Shown: positions 21,010 through 32,446 of the stretch, piece after piece
How the letters are laid out: the number at the start of each line of letters is the position of its first letter
Numbering within the stretch: the first letter of the stretch is position 1
Source of the DNA: Ophiobolus disseminans
Lineage: Eukaryota > Ascomycota > Dothideomycetes > Pleosporales > Phaeosphaeriaceae
Direction of reading: 5' to 3'
DNA length: 64,000 nucleotides
Assembly: GCA_010093685.1 (NCBI GenBank)
Contig: MU006218.1
Span: 407,766 to 471,765 of the forward strand
Notes under the pieces: generated by a model
Told to the model about the DNA's origin: nothing
Database searches by the model: none
What the model saw: the letters and a program-made list of their open reading frames with translations, nothing else
Translations under genes and position numbers: made by a program

Positions 21010-24000
21010 CTAGTACCAATACCTTAGCTCTGCTGGCTCTGGAGTCTCTACTTGAGCAGTGAGTAGCTGGCAAATGTTCTCAAGCCCTAGCTGCCTCACA
21101 AACTCCACATGCTTCTGCCTCACAAGGGACTTGGTAAATCCGTCTGCAGGCATCTCTGCTGTAGGGCACCACTCCACATGGAGTCGCCCCTCCTGCACCT
21201 CCTGCCTTACCCACATCTGATAGGTGTCTACATGCCTTAGCTTTGTGTGAAGGCGTTCATCTTCCTTCTTAACAATCCCAACCGTCTGCTCATTGTTGCA
21301 GTAGATTGTTGGTTGGATCTCTAGGTCAAACTTGATGTGATTGAACACACGGTTCCACCACTCCATCTCTCCACCCGTAGCCAACAGGGCTATCAGCTCA
21401 GCCTCAGTTGTCGACTTAGTGACTGATCTCTGGCGGGTGGCCTTCCAGTCAATTGGCATCCCATAGAGCTTGAACAAGTTTCCATGAGACAATCGACGAT
21501 TCTCTACATTATCAGCAAACGCTGCATCAGATGCTCCAAAGAAGAGAGACTTGTCCCAGACATAGGACGAGCTCTCAGCTATCTGCTGGCTGGCTCTGAT
21601 TGCCAGATACCTTGTTCTGTACAGGTATCTCCAGACATGCTTCACCGCAGCAACGTGTTTCTGCCCAGGGTTCTGGAGATGCCGTGCTAGTGTTGAGTGG
21701 GCTTGTGCCACATCTGGTCAAGTAAATGTCAAAATGTACGCCAGTGACCCAACAAGCTGCTGGTACAGCTGCGTACGCTGGTGGTTTGTCTCCTCTGCTG
21801 ACTGAGCCAGGGTGTTTTCCACAAGCGGGACTGCTGGGTATCTCCCCCTAGCCTTCTGATCTAAGTCAAACTTCTTGACTACCTTGTCAATGAACGAGTC
21901 CTGGATCAGCCAGATCGTTCCTGCTGTCCAGTCTCTCAGAACTCGGATTCCAAGGAACCACCTGAGTTCTCCAAGCTTCCTCAGCTCATACACAGCCTCT
22001 AGTTGCCTCTCAAATCGACAGTGATCGTCAAGATGGTCTGGGTGCACCAGCACTACGATATCATCAACATAGAAGAAGACTATCAGTCTCTCATTGGTGA
22101 ACAGACAAGGGACGTCCTTGACTGGTCTTAGACCTAGCTTGATCAGCGTCTCCTTCAGGTGCTTGTACCAGAGCAGTGGCGCATCCTTGAGCCCATACAG
22201 AGCTCTCTTGAGCTTGAGTAGCTTGCCCAGCTGCGCCACATACGGCTCTGGAGTCTGTACGTAGACTGGCTTGTCCAAAGGTGCGTTCAAGAACGCGTTC
22301 AGCACATCATACTGATATGCCTTCAGCCCAAAGGCTGCTGTGAGAGTCATAAGGAACCTGAACACTCTTGCAGCCAGCGTGGCCGCATACGTGTCGCCCC
22401 AGTCATCCTGGAGGTCCCCTCTCACAACAAGTCATGCCTTGTACTTGTACAGCAGTCCATCTTCATCAAACTTGTACGTGAATACCCACATCAAGGGCAA
22501 TATCTGGCTGCCAGCTTCTGCAGCCGACATTGTCTTGAAGCAGCCCTTTTCCTGGCAGCTCTTGAATTCTTCAGCTGCCGCGGCTATGAACTCCTGCCCA
22601 AATGGATGCTTCTCTAGATCTCTCCACCTCTTCGGCGGAGGCAGAAGCTGGTCTCTGTGTAGCCGCAATTTCTGCGGTTCTGCTGGCTGCAGCGCTGCTG
22701 CAAATGCAACAAAGTACGTGCCAAGCGTCTTTCTCTGCCTTTTCCCGGTCAGGACATTTGACTCGCTGAGCTGGCTGCTGATCTCTTCACGCCTTGGAGC
22801 GTTGTTCGATCGTCGATCTGGTGCCTCTTCACCAGCCGAGATAGGCTCCCAGCCTCGTGGCATCTCAACAGCCTCAGGCTCCAGCTCTGGCGTATCCTCC
22901 TGAGTCGTCGGTTCTGGAGTGCTCTCAGGCGTTGGCAACGCGTGAGACGTGTTCTTGTCTTGGCCTGCTTGAGCGTCCTGCTCAGTTTGACTCAGACTGC
23001 TTTGGTCTGTCTGTGCTAACTGCAGGAGCAGCTCAATCTCCTGGTTGGTCTCTTCTAGTGGCTCTGGAACGTCCAGAATTGTCACCACCTCTCTCAGAGT
23101 CTGTCGGTCTGGGTAGACAGGCTCTGTCCCATCATTGGACATAAAAACGACGTCCCTCGTCCTGAGGACTCGTCCTAATGCTGGCATCCATACTCGGTAT
23201 ATGTTTGTAGAGTTGTAACCAACCAGCTGTCCGATCAGCGCGCAAGATTCAAGCTTCTCTCCACGCTTCAGCTTGTTGTTCAGCACGTAGGCTTGGGCTC
23301 CCACAACATTGAGGTGAGCTGCCGACGGCTTCTGTCCACGTACAACCTCGTACAGGGCTCTCCATCCTAGTGCTTCAACAGGTGTCCTGTTGAGCAAGTA
23401 GACTGCCACAAGACAGCACTCATTTGAGAGCTCCATTGGCAGTTGTCCATCAATTCTGATCTCTCTCCCCCGGATCACAATCATCTTCCCAGCCTGTTCT
23501 AATAGGCCGTTCTGCTCCTCAGTGTACTCGGCTCAAGGTTCTACGACTATGCCGAGATCTCGAAGCACTTGGAATAACTCACTGTATCCACGCTTGTTGT
23601 CAAGCTGTATGACCATCACATCAGCGCCAAACTGACGCTTGATCTTGGCCAGCAGGCGCATAACTGTGCGCTTAAGAGTACCTGAGCTCTTGTCTAGCAG
23701 GCAGCATGCCTCATTCCACTTGTTGTATGAGCATACTGCGTGAAGTATCCACAGGTCTCCATTGTAGCAATGCTTGTTTCGCTCTCTCAGCTGCACCAGG
23801 TCCATGCCTAGTCGGTGGAATGGACGATCAGCTGGCTCACTTTGAGCTCTTCTGCTCACAAACTTGTGGAGCTTTGTCTCAATACAGACCTCACAGTCTG
23901 TCCATGTTGGAGCTATTGATTGCTCTTCAACATTGATCCCAAGCACATGATCATTCAAGTGCCCAACCGCTTTATGGCCAACATGGCCGAACATACGGTG

Positions 24001-25674
24001 CGCCGTCTCCTGACTGACGCTGAGATCCTTCCTCAGTTCCTTTGAGGGCTTTGCGTACCGCGTTGCGTACACCGAGAGGAGGTCTGGCTCTACTCTCTGT
24101 TCTCTGTCAACGTCCACAATCCAGTGGCCGTCTCTGTACTGGAGTAGACAGACTACGTTTGAGGCCTTCTTCTGATACAGACAGTCCCTGCCTGAGTCAA
24201 AGTGGATGCCTAGAGATCGGCTCCGCAACAGACCAACGACGCTTGTGAAGAAGCCAGGGATGTACGCCACCCACGTGAGCTTCATCTGTCCTTCTCCTGT
24301 TGGAGTCTTGACCTGTATAGTCGTCTCTCCCCACTCTTCAACTTGAGCAAGGACTCCACCTGCATACACAACATCTGAGGATCCACCTCTCTTTGTTGTG
24401 TTCCAACTAGCGTCTTTTGTATTTGTGACGTGGCAGTTTGAACCAGGGTCAAGAATCCATTGCGTAAGTAGCGGTGGAGCTGTTGCCCCTGTAGCTGCAG
24501 CCGTCTGCAGTACCGCGTTAACGTGAGGCCTATCGCGAGCTGGCTGGCCGTTGTCCATGCTGATCACTGATGTACTCGGCTTTGAGTCCTTCCTCAGCCT
24601 TTGCTCTACTGCTCGTAGAGTGTTGGCTGTCACATTTGTCGTAGGAGCGTCCCCTAGCTCCGCAAACTTCTCTAGAACTGTCTGGTCTGGCTTCCAGCCT
24701 TTTGTCCAAACAGCCTTGTTTACGTACGGGCAGCTTTCAAACTTGTGTTTCTCTCCATCAAGACAAGTCGGTGTCTAGGAATCTGACCGAGTACGCGTAC
24801 GTGTTGCCTTTGACTTTCCTGCCGTCTGGGCTAGCAGAGCCTCTGTCTGCGTCTCTCGGTTGTCACTGTTACCTGCTACTTTGAGCGTAGCAAATGTCCC
24901 AAGTCCTGACGCTATCGGTCGTGTACGTCTGTAGTACGATCTGAATTCTGCAGTCAGATCTGCAATTAGTGGAAAATCCTCATCCTTCTGTTCCTTCTTG
25001 TTAAGGTCCTGCAGCTGGGTAGCCGCCCAGCTGTCATCAAGGCCTCTGATTGACAGGATGAATTCCTTCTGCGCTCTGTTGCCAGTTGTCTCTGGCATGC
25101 TGGCTTCTGCGAGGAGTTGGGTGACCGTCACCCACTCATCAAACCAGGTGTCCAGATTGGCTCTCTTTGGCCTTGTGCAGACCGCCCTGTACCGAGCTCT
25201 CAGCTGATGATTTCTCTCTCCAATTGATGGACAGAGGTGCTTCTTCAGCGTCCTTAGCTGGCTGTGTGCATCTGCACAGTCAAGAATCAGGTCCAAGTGT
25301 TTGACATCAATTGTCTGCACAATCTCCAGGCTCAGACTGCGGAGAGCCTTCTCCTTTGTGAGCCACCTGGCCTCATCTCTGTCAAATCGTCTAGCCCAGG
25401 AGTTGTACACAGCAAGCTCTTTTGCTGTCAAGTCTGGGATATTGATCTGCTCTTCTGGCTGAGGATTTCTGAATCTCCTCACCTCAAGCTCAATGGGTTT
25501 CTCATCTTCCAGTTTCTTCAGCATCTCTTGCGAAAGATCTGGGTTGACGTACTCCCACAGACTATTCCTGTCTGCGGATATCTTCCTTGTGAACAGCCAT
25601 TTTGACCAATTGTCTAGCTTTCTAAGGGTAACAGACGCTCTTGTCACCTGCGTATCCAGCTCTTGAGTTGTCAT
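21010..25674 (-). pseudogene. copia gag-pol polyprotein, one frame with four premature stops
   Basis: A single minus-strand frame from ATG at 25674 to 21010, with no frameshift. Order: gag-like part (MTTQELDTQVTRASVTLRKL), remnant zinc knuckle (CLDGEKHKFESC), protease (ILDPGSN), integrase with GHVGHK...CEVC zinc site and the Asp/Asp/Glu residues (GMDLVQL, VIQLDN, EEQNG), reverse transcriptase with FFYVDDIVVL, and RNase H (WKATRQRSVTKSTTEAELIA). Stops: TAG 24775-24777, TGA 23533-23535, TGA 22432-22434 (in KA-x-LVVRGD, where the family has Arg), TGA 21718-21720 (before PDVAQAHS, again normally Arg). Three fit CGA to TGA and one CAG to TAG. No indels are seen. Confidence 0.9.
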
Positions 25675-25750
25675 GACTTCTAATGCTGAATCTGCTCCTA
25701 GTGTTGAGAATTGTCAATAGGGTGAATGCAGTGATTAAATAAGGGCTTCC

Positions 25751-25761
25751 GGGCTCATAAC
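25751..25761 (-). other. primer binding site, complementary to initiator tRNA-Met anticodon arm
   Basis: On the element's strand the sequence directly after the 5' LTR is GTTATGAGCCC, then GGAAGCCC. This is the complement of GGGCTCATAAC, the anticodon stem-loop of initiator tRNA-Met. Copia-type elements are known to prime from such an internally cut half-tRNA rather than from the tRNA 3' end. The match is seen directly; the priming mechanism is known for the family. Confidence 0.75.
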
Positions 25762-25898
25762 TGTAACGGTGTGTGGAGAGGGGGAGGACTGCGCTGAATT
25801 GACTATCTGAGGTGGGCAGATCCGCTTATATACATGACTGTACATGAGCTGTCCCAACTTGTGCTAGAGTAGGTCTGGGCAGAGCCCAAACCGTTACA
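25762..25898 (-). repeat. copia 5' LTR (right copy), 137 bp
   Basis: TGTAACGG...CCGTTACA, same length as the left copy. It carries G, G and T where the left LTR has A, A and C. Two of the three differing sites lie in CpG/TpG or CpG/CpA pairs. Confidence 0.95.
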
Positions 25899-25903
25899 AT
25901 TTC

Positions 25904-26900
25904 CAATCCTCAACCCAACGTCATGCATTGCTCGAAGTCGTGATTTCGGCCTGTAAGCCCTGCAGCACACGCGAACAACACCACAAACTCCATTCGTTGC
26001 GAACATGGTCGTTTTGTGATTGTAAGGCCTGAACGCGCATAGCCGTAAGGACTCATGATTGTTGCGTTGGTAAGTTTCCAAGACATGCACATGATGAGCA
26101 AAGCTTTTGAATTTAACCCGATAGCGAGCGCACGATCCGATGGGGCGAACTCGGTGACGTTTGGAAACCTTATGTAGGGAGGTGTTGATGGAGGAATGAA
26201 GTCGGCGAGGAAGAAGAAGATTATATACCTCATTCCACGCATCTGATCTTAGCCAGGACTTTTGATAAATTCGGTATCATAGAATGCGCGGTTTGTTGTT
26301 TCTGCAATTCATGACCGCAGCGACTGACGCCTTGTCCACATCGTTTTGAAGTCCCTGTCTTTTACCTCCAACATCAGAAACAACAGCCACGAACAAGAAC
26401 ATCCACAGCTGAATGCTCACCTTCGGACATAGATTTCAAGGCCAAAAAATTGTAATTTCCATAAGAATGAACCGGTCTGTGTTTTGGTAGACACCAACCA
26501 AGAGGTTCAGTCGGCGAGAAAGATCATTCGTGTAGTCTGAGGATGTTGTGAGACTTCTGGAGATGGAGGGCGAAGGGCAGATGATGATTCCATGTGCTGA
26601 CCATGAATGGCGTTCAGGACATCAGGGCTTTGCGATCGGGGTTTGCTCGAACACGTCCACGGCATGAGAAACTCGCTGTCTGGTTTCCAGCGCGCCGAAG
26701 TCCTTCTGACAAGCAATCCATGGGTCGATGATGTTGTGGATTCGACATCTTCAGGAAGATGCTCAACCGCACATATACGGGACCGTCGGATAATTTTCGC
26801 ATTCCTGTAAACCTTCCAGCTCGGACGAGCACCATACGTCCCGTTCCTGTTTGTTTCGAAAGTTGGAGTCAGAAGAAGATAATCCAAGGAAGACCTCCAT
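25904..26900. other. intergenic, no gene recognised
   Basis: About 1 kb between the copia element and the tandem-repeat array. An open frame of 157 codons on the minus strand (26507-26980) runs into the repeats and looks like a by-product of them; I do not call it a gene. Confidence 0.4.
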
Positions 26901-26904
26901 CGAC

Positions 26905-28020
26905 CGGAATTGGATTTAATATCCCACTTCAGGGAGCCGTCAGCATATTCGTATTGCTGTACACTCTCTGGCCAAGACAAACACCATTCGACTTTTTGCT
27001 ATCAGATTTTAGAACGTCGAAGTTAGAAGGAGTTGGCCGAGAGAGGAACTCCATTACCTGTGGAAGATTTGGTTTATAGCTCATTTCAGGAGCCGTCAGC
27101 ATATCTCGTGTTCTTGTACATTATCGATCCGGGAAAGACACCATATGCAATCCCTGGGTATCATTTCAGAATGTCGTGTGCTAACTTTTAGCTTTCGTAC
27201 AACTGCTAAATGCCCTAAATACCAGATGCACAGCGCCAAAACGGCACCACCATGTCGTCTCCAGCCCGCCCTTTCGATCCCACGCCTTAGCAACAAGCCA
27301 ATCAAGATTCTCCATACAGCGGTCTCATATCTTTCTTTGGTGCAAAGGTCCACAGCACCGAACAACACCGCCATGTCCCCTCCACCCTGCCTTTTGATCC
27401 CATGCCTTGACAACAAGCCAGAGACAAACTCCATCAGGCGGCTCTCTGGGGTGTTTGTTGAACGGCAGAAAAAGGCCAGAATGACATACCATGCATCGCG
27501 GCCAAGTTAGTTTTGGAGAAAAATGGAGGAGTGCTGCGTGATGCAGATGTGGAGCAGAGATGCCACCATGAACTGGAGACTAGCCAGGAGACAAAGTCCA
27601 TAAGGGAGCTACGTTTTGGCTTTTGTGGAGCAGCGAAGAGCCGGAACGGCAGACCATATATCGGGGCGATGTCGGCTTTGGAGAACTGGTAGAATGCTTG
27701 ACGATGGCACCGAAGAGCAAAGCCGAAGAACCATGCAGAACGTCCAATTCCTTTTCCAAGCAAAGTATGCAGTGCCCACAAAAGAGCCCAGAGCGCAGAA
27801 ACACATGTTGATTGCTTGGAAGCTTTCGTTCACAGCGAAAAACGTGGTCCGGAGAGAATGCACATGTAAGATGTCGCAAATGAATTTCCAACAAAAACGT
27901 CGATTCCCACAGAAGAGACCGGACAGCAGAAACATGTAGGCGTCGAATCCATCTTTGTTTTAGTCCAGAGTGGAAGACTTGGTCTGCAGAGAACATGAAG
28001 ACGTATGACAATTGTTTTGG
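26905..28020. repeat. degenerate tandem-repeat array, units about 120-165 bp
   Basis: Successive stretches are diverged direct copies. GGAGCCGTCAGCATAT occurs at about 26934 and 27092. Paired blocks around CAACAAGCCA at 27291 and 27411 (period 120) share a ~60-bp core. GCCAGAGACAAACTCCAT near 27418 recurs as GCCAGGAGACAAAGTCCAT near 27584. AAAGAGCCCAGAGCGCAGAAA near 27780 recurs as a diverged copy near 27910. The copies are too diverged for a clean unit count. The minus strand has repeated peptide-like patterns, but no sensible gene. Confidence 0.6.
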
Positions 28021-28050
28021 AAAACTACAAAGCAGTGGTGTGATGAAGAG

Positions 28051-28149
28051 AAGAAGAAGAAGAAGAAGAAGAAGAAGAAGAAGAAGAAGAAGAAGAAGAA
28101 GAAGAAGAAGAAGAAGAAGAAGAAGAAGAAGAAGAAGAAGAAGAAGAAG
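28051..28149. repeat. pure (AAG)33 triplet tract
   Basis: Ninety-nine bases of uninterrupted AAG directly after the degenerate array, about 300 bp beyond the 3' end of the SAS4-type gene. The poly-Lys, poly-Arg, poly-Glu, poly-Leu and poly-Ser frames across it are by-products. Confidence 0.97.
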
Positions 28150-28449
28150 AAAGGCGGGTGCGAAGGGGTTTATATACGCAACCAACGGCAGCTACAAATG
28201 CAGCTACGCAAAGACATTGGTCCTTCAGCTCGATCACTAGACCGGAATGCGTGCATCCAAAAGTTCTAGGTTCAACGTGCTAAACCCATTCCATGATTTA
28301 CTCCCTACTATACACTACTCCTTTTATCAATTCGCACCGCTACCAATATTCACAACCCGAAACAACGCCACTAGTCGACGCAGTCCTTCCAACCAGACCC
28401 CGGCACAGAAAACGAAAGGGTATAACACGAGAACAACACCATCCGACTC

Positions 28450-29984
28450 CTACTTACTCGCCTCCCCATCGACGGCGCTCTCCCTTTTCCGCCGCCTGCG
28501 CTGCCTAGCATTATCGCGTATGAACTGCGGATCTACAAACTCCTCGGGCAGCTCGAATTCATGCTCGTCGAAGTCTGGAATCGGCATGCCGAACGCTGTG
28601 GCATTGCGACCGTGGCGGTGCTTGCCCATTGCCGCGGCTCGGAGGTGTGGTTTAGCGTAGAAAGACACAAAGGGCGCAGCGGGCTCGGGCGGGACGAAGG
28701 GCAGCAAGAAGCCGTGCGGTCGGGGCGGTCTGCGTGGGAGTTGAGGCTTTGGTTCTCTGGGGGCGGGATCGCGGCGGCGGACGGCGATGGTGTCTTCTGA
28801 CTCTTCCGACTCTTCGCTGTCTTCTTCGTCCTCGTCGTCTTTGGCGGCCAGAGCAGCTTCCTTCTCGGCCCGCAGGCGCTTCTCCTCTTCTTTCCAGATG
28901 CGGAACTTGTCGACGAGGGCCTCGACTTCGCGGATGAAGAAGTCGCGCTTGCCCTCCCAGTCTCTGCGGTCGCCGTCGGTCACGCCGGTTATGCCCATGA
29001 CTTTCAGCCAATCGGGCCCTTGCAGGCCATCCAACAGGCGCTCCAGTTGCACCTTCTCGTGCATGGCGCGCTCCTTCTCGATGTTGCGCAGCTGCTTCTC
29101 CTTCCGCTCGGCGCGGCGGTGTTGGGTGAAGAAGTGCGAGTCGGCGAGCGGGTCCTCGTCGGCGTCATTGCGGACAGCCCTTGCTACGGATGCGTAGTCG
29201 AGGACCTGGTATGTGGTGGAGGACTGGGCGGGCGGTATGGCCGAGGCCGAGGGGCTGGTGGGGGAGGAAGCTTTGCGTTTGCGTGAGCGTGTCGGGCTGA
29301 GCGATGCACGTGTGGGTTCGTCGGTGATGTATATGGGCGTGTCGAAGTCGAGGAACTCTGCGCGCTGTTAGCCATGAACCCCCAGCCATTGAACGTCATG
29401 CACATACCAGCCGGCTTGGGCACGCCCGCAATGATATCGTCGTAGCTCGAAAAGTACGTCGCGAGGTCCGATTTCAGGCGCGACCCCCCGTCGTGGCTTC
29501 TCAAGCTCCTCTTCTCCTGGGAGCTCTTGCCCGCAGCAGGCGCAAGCTTCCCGGAGCTGCCTGGCCGCGGCGTGGAGCGCGTCGAGGCGAGCTCGTCCAC
29601 GTCCACGCCCATTGGCGCTGAGACGCCGTTAGTGATCTGGAGCAGCTCGCCATGTGGCTGTGTCACCACGATCTTGGTCGGCGGTCTCGTGTCGGGCGTC
29701 GTCGCGTCGGGGGCTGGCCGCTTTCTCGAGTTGGTGCGGGCAGGCGCCGGTGCCGTCTTGAAGGGCGTGTGTAGTGTTTGCTTCACCGGCTTCTCATCGT
29801 TGCCGAGGGCTAGAAAGGTGCTTCCCTTGGACGAGCGGCGCGTGGAGATGGTCGTGTTGTTGAGACTGCGGTGGGCAATGGCGTCCTCAGGCGCGGCCGG
29901 CGAGAGCGTCAATCGCGTTCGCCGCTCAGTGGGTGCAGGCAAAGGGGGCCGCACTGCATTGGCCATGATGCTGCTGGTTATCAT
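28450..29984 (-). CDS. SAS4-domain chromatin protein, 494 aa
   Basis: Two exons, 29984-29408 and 29357-28450, over a 50-bp intron (GTATGT donor, acceptor GCGCAG); total 1485 nt. A second ATG six codons in (MANAVRPPLP) is an equally good start. The N-terminal half is disordered and basic (TNSRKRPAPDATTPDTRPPT). The conserved core DPLADSHFFTQHRRAERKEK and onward to LDGLQGPDWLKVMGITG matches the SAS4 domain ('something about silencing' complex subunit 4) of fungal histone-acetyltransferase-associated proteins. A long helix rich in Lys/Glu and an acidic run follow, and the end is basic (RQRRRRKRES). Likely nuclear, scaffolding a MYST-type acetyltransferase; this role is inferred from the family. 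Confidence 0.85.
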
Positions 29985-29989
29985 TTGCG

Positions 29990-30686
29990 GGTTGGTGGCT
30001 CATCTTTCAGTCATTGCGACGCACAGCGGCCATTGAGTGTCGCGCTGGGCGTGGTCAAGGCAAAACGCGACGGTTAGGGGGTGGTCGAGCTCGTTCGGGC
30101 TGTCCTTTTGCACGCGAGCTGCATTCACGCCTGCAGAACCTCACCCAGTGCACACATGAAGTCGGATTAAGCCTCATTCAGAACCTTCATTTCTCTGTCC
30201 AGCTCGAGCAATGTAGACAATTATTCAGCGAATGAACGCCCACCGACCCCGAGACACTTGAATTGCTCCGACGCCACTTTCCGCCTGACCAATCGCACCT
30301 TCTAACCCTTGAAATCACCAGCAACGTCACACGAGTTTCCCCAGATTTTGTGCGGCTGTCGCTGCCATAATCATTTGATGACGCATGTACCTGGACCAGA
30401 CGTGATCAAAGTTGGGCAGTGTGTCTTGCAGATATGTCATTACACATTATCCTAAGTGCTATGTACAGAAGGTCCTAAGCAAGCTTGAGCCGGCAATTGG
30501 TGAAACTTTGGCGTATACAGATTAATCCCATTGAAGCGAAAGTAAGGTCTGGTTCTTTGCATGACAACGGCACTGCAGGTGGCAGCGGAGCTCTAGGTCT
30601 GATATCCATGTGGCGGGGCAGTCACCCACTATGAGCAAGTCGCCGGCAGCATGCAAAATATTGACGGTGAAGCATATACGATAACA
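29990..30686. other. intergenic
   Basis: About 700 bases between the start of the SAS4-type gene and the end of the PX gene. No gene, repeat or tRNA-like structure recognised. Confidence 0.4.
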
Positions 30687-31594
30687 TCATGAGAAGAGAA
30701 AGTCCTTCAGTACGGGTGACCCAGCAAACTCCGGGTTGAGCAAGATGCAGCTATAAATAGTCAGTCGATATTCACTAGCGCCAGTGTCAATACCGACGAA
30801 CTTCAAGAAGTACGAAAGGGCCTGCTTCCGCCGTTCCAGAAACCTGGGTCTGAATCGAGCTATGGCCATAAGTGTTAATTTCAATGTAATTGATTGGGCA
30901 GGTGGGGTGACTGCAGACTGCATGTGACTTACAGATGACTGATTTGGGAGGGAACTGCGGCATAGAGCTCACGGCATGCGGAAATGTTTGAACGAGCTTC
31001 TGGTGCAGGTCCTCAAACTCGGAATATCTGCAAGTGGTGAGTATAGCCAATGCAATTTGGAGGATGTTTGCTACCTCTTCCGTATCATCATGGGGCCTCC
31101 CTGCAACTGTCAGTCGGTCCATCAATCAGAGAATATGGCGCATGCTGCAATCTTCAACCTCCACGTCTGCATGAAGAAGGACCCTTGCAATCGATTGGCT
31201 GCGGGGAACTCTCCAAGTGCAACACCGGGTGGGTCACCTCACATGCGGCTCTCGGGGGACTTACATCGAGCGTCTCAACAGTGCAGTTCCAGACAACATA
31301 AGCACCCAATCCCGGCGCCGTGCCGCTCACGACCACGTAATCGTCAATGGTTACGCTCTTTGCCCACAGCACCCTGCACTGCTCGGAAAACTGGTCCGTG
31401 TGGTCCTCGAGCGAGATGGGGGTGGGACGGCCATCAGTAGAGTAGGAGCTCATCCGACTGACATGTCGCTCGTGCCGCTGCCAGTAGGGCGGAACGACAC
31501 TACTGCGCTCTGGGCGAGCAGTGGCGGCCTTTGCCCCATCACCAGCGGGCGACGGAGTGCGGTGGTTGACAGTTTGAATACTCGCCGGCTCCAT
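30687..31594 (-). CDS. YPT35: PX-domain protein, Ypt35-like, 190 aa
   Basis: Five exons on the minus strand: 31594-31265, 31100-31075 (26 nt), 31027-30933, 30859-30802, 30750-30687; introns 164, 47, 73 and 51 bp; total 573 nt. The N-terminal motif PPYWQRHERHVSRMSSYS is typical of fungal Ypt35 orthologues. The PX core follows: VTIDDYVVVSG, YVVWNCTVETL, RKRYSEFEDLHQKL (phosphoinositide-binding Arg/Tyr), the PPKSVI proline loop and RFLERRKQALSYFLNCILL, ending GSPVLKDFLFS. Ypt35 binds PI3P on endosomal/vacuolar membranes and helps recruit Vps13-type lipid-transfer proteins in yeast. All joins match phase; the last donor is GTTCGT. The long first intron is the only unusual part. Confidence 0.85.
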
Positions 31595-31599
31595 CCATT

Positions 31600-32446
31600 T
31601 ACAGTAGCGGGCTGGGCGGGTGGCGCGTCAAAGTCAAACGGGAAGGCGGGCGATATCAGCAAGTGTACGCAGAGAAGAGGGGTAGATATGGTGTTTGCGT
31701 CGCAGCAGCAGATGGCGCATGCAGGCAGATATCTGCAGTTACGCGTCGACGATGGATGAAGATGGCGTCGTTCGGTTGGCGCTGCATGACAGGCCAGATG
31801 ATGCGCACGACGGGCTAGCATCGCGAGACCCTGGTCGTGGTGTGGCAGAAAACGACCAATGCGGCAAGAGCGGTCGGCACAACCCTGCATCCCGGATAGC
31901 ATGCTCGAAACATTTTTGATCGACTCTACGGAATCCTCCCTTCCCACGCCGGATGCCCAGCGCTCCACCGCAGCTTCTAGTAAGACATGCAGCTTTGTGA
32001 GCATCCGACTCGCGGGCCCGCTGCCAATGGAGCCATTTGTGACGACTAGATTAGAGAGGCGGGGGATGCACGTCCGCGATATGGAGCATGGACCTTTCTC
32101 GATCTCATTAGCCTCACGGCTCCCGTCCTATCTAGCCACCCATTCCGCCCTTTATATTGGAGGCACTCGCCATTTCCATCTCTGCATCCGCTCTCACGCT
32201 CGCTGTTGAGGTCATTGCCTGTGAATATCTGCATTCGCTTGTTTCATCACAAAGTTCTTCTATCTCTGCATTCATACTACTTCTTAATACTTCAACTTGC
32301 TTCTTCTCGTGACCCCTCGGTCTGGTGAGTGCATTCCAAGCCCGCACCAACGGGCCCTCGGTCAAAATAAATACCAGTCGCTGACCGAGCACTCAGAATT
32401 TTAGAACCTCCACACACCCTCAACCATCATCAACATCAACATCAAC
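31600..32446. other. shared upstream region of the PX gene and the GPI-protein gene
   Basis: About 850 bases between divergent starts. AAATAAATA near 32366, some 80 bp before the GPI-protein ATG, is a plausible TATA-type element, and a CATCAACATCAACATCAACATG leader precedes that ATG. Open frames here overlap on both strands and have no family resemblance. Confidence 0.4.

Larger units (their letters stand above)
20840..25898 (-). mobile_element. Ty1/copia LTR retrotransposon, full length (5059 bp), coding frame broken
   Basis: Complete structure on the minus strand: 137-bp LTRs at 25762-25898 (5') and 20840-20976 (3'), a tRNA primer site next to the 5' LTR, a polypurine tract before the 3' LTR, and the target duplication ATTTC at 20835-20839 and 25899-25903. 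The internal region encodes gag and pol in copia order (protease, integrase, reverse transcriptase, RNase H). The LTRs differ at 3 of 137 positions, so the insertion is fairly recent, yet the polyprotein has four in-frame stops. This copy could not make its own proteins but could be moved by an intact relative. Confidence 0.95.

Noticed and set aside
25910..26242. Hydrophobic 110-codon frame ending at the copia insertion, possibly a gene cut by the element
   Set aside because: Joining the flanks across the target duplication does not extend it into anything gene-like.
27995..28269. Poly-Arg, poly-Lys, poly-Leu, poly-Ser and poly-Glu proteins across the AAG tract
   Set aside because: By-products of the (AAG)33 microsatellite; all frames are open because the repeat contains no stops.
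29527..30036. 169-codon plus-strand frame
   Set aside because: Antisense to the SAS4-domain gene, whose family match and intron are clear.
31450..32004. 184-codon minus-strand frame upstream of the PX gene
   Set aside because: Low-complexity, overlaps open frames on the other strand, and the PX gene's own ATG at 31594 with a conserved N-terminus lies inside it in another frame.
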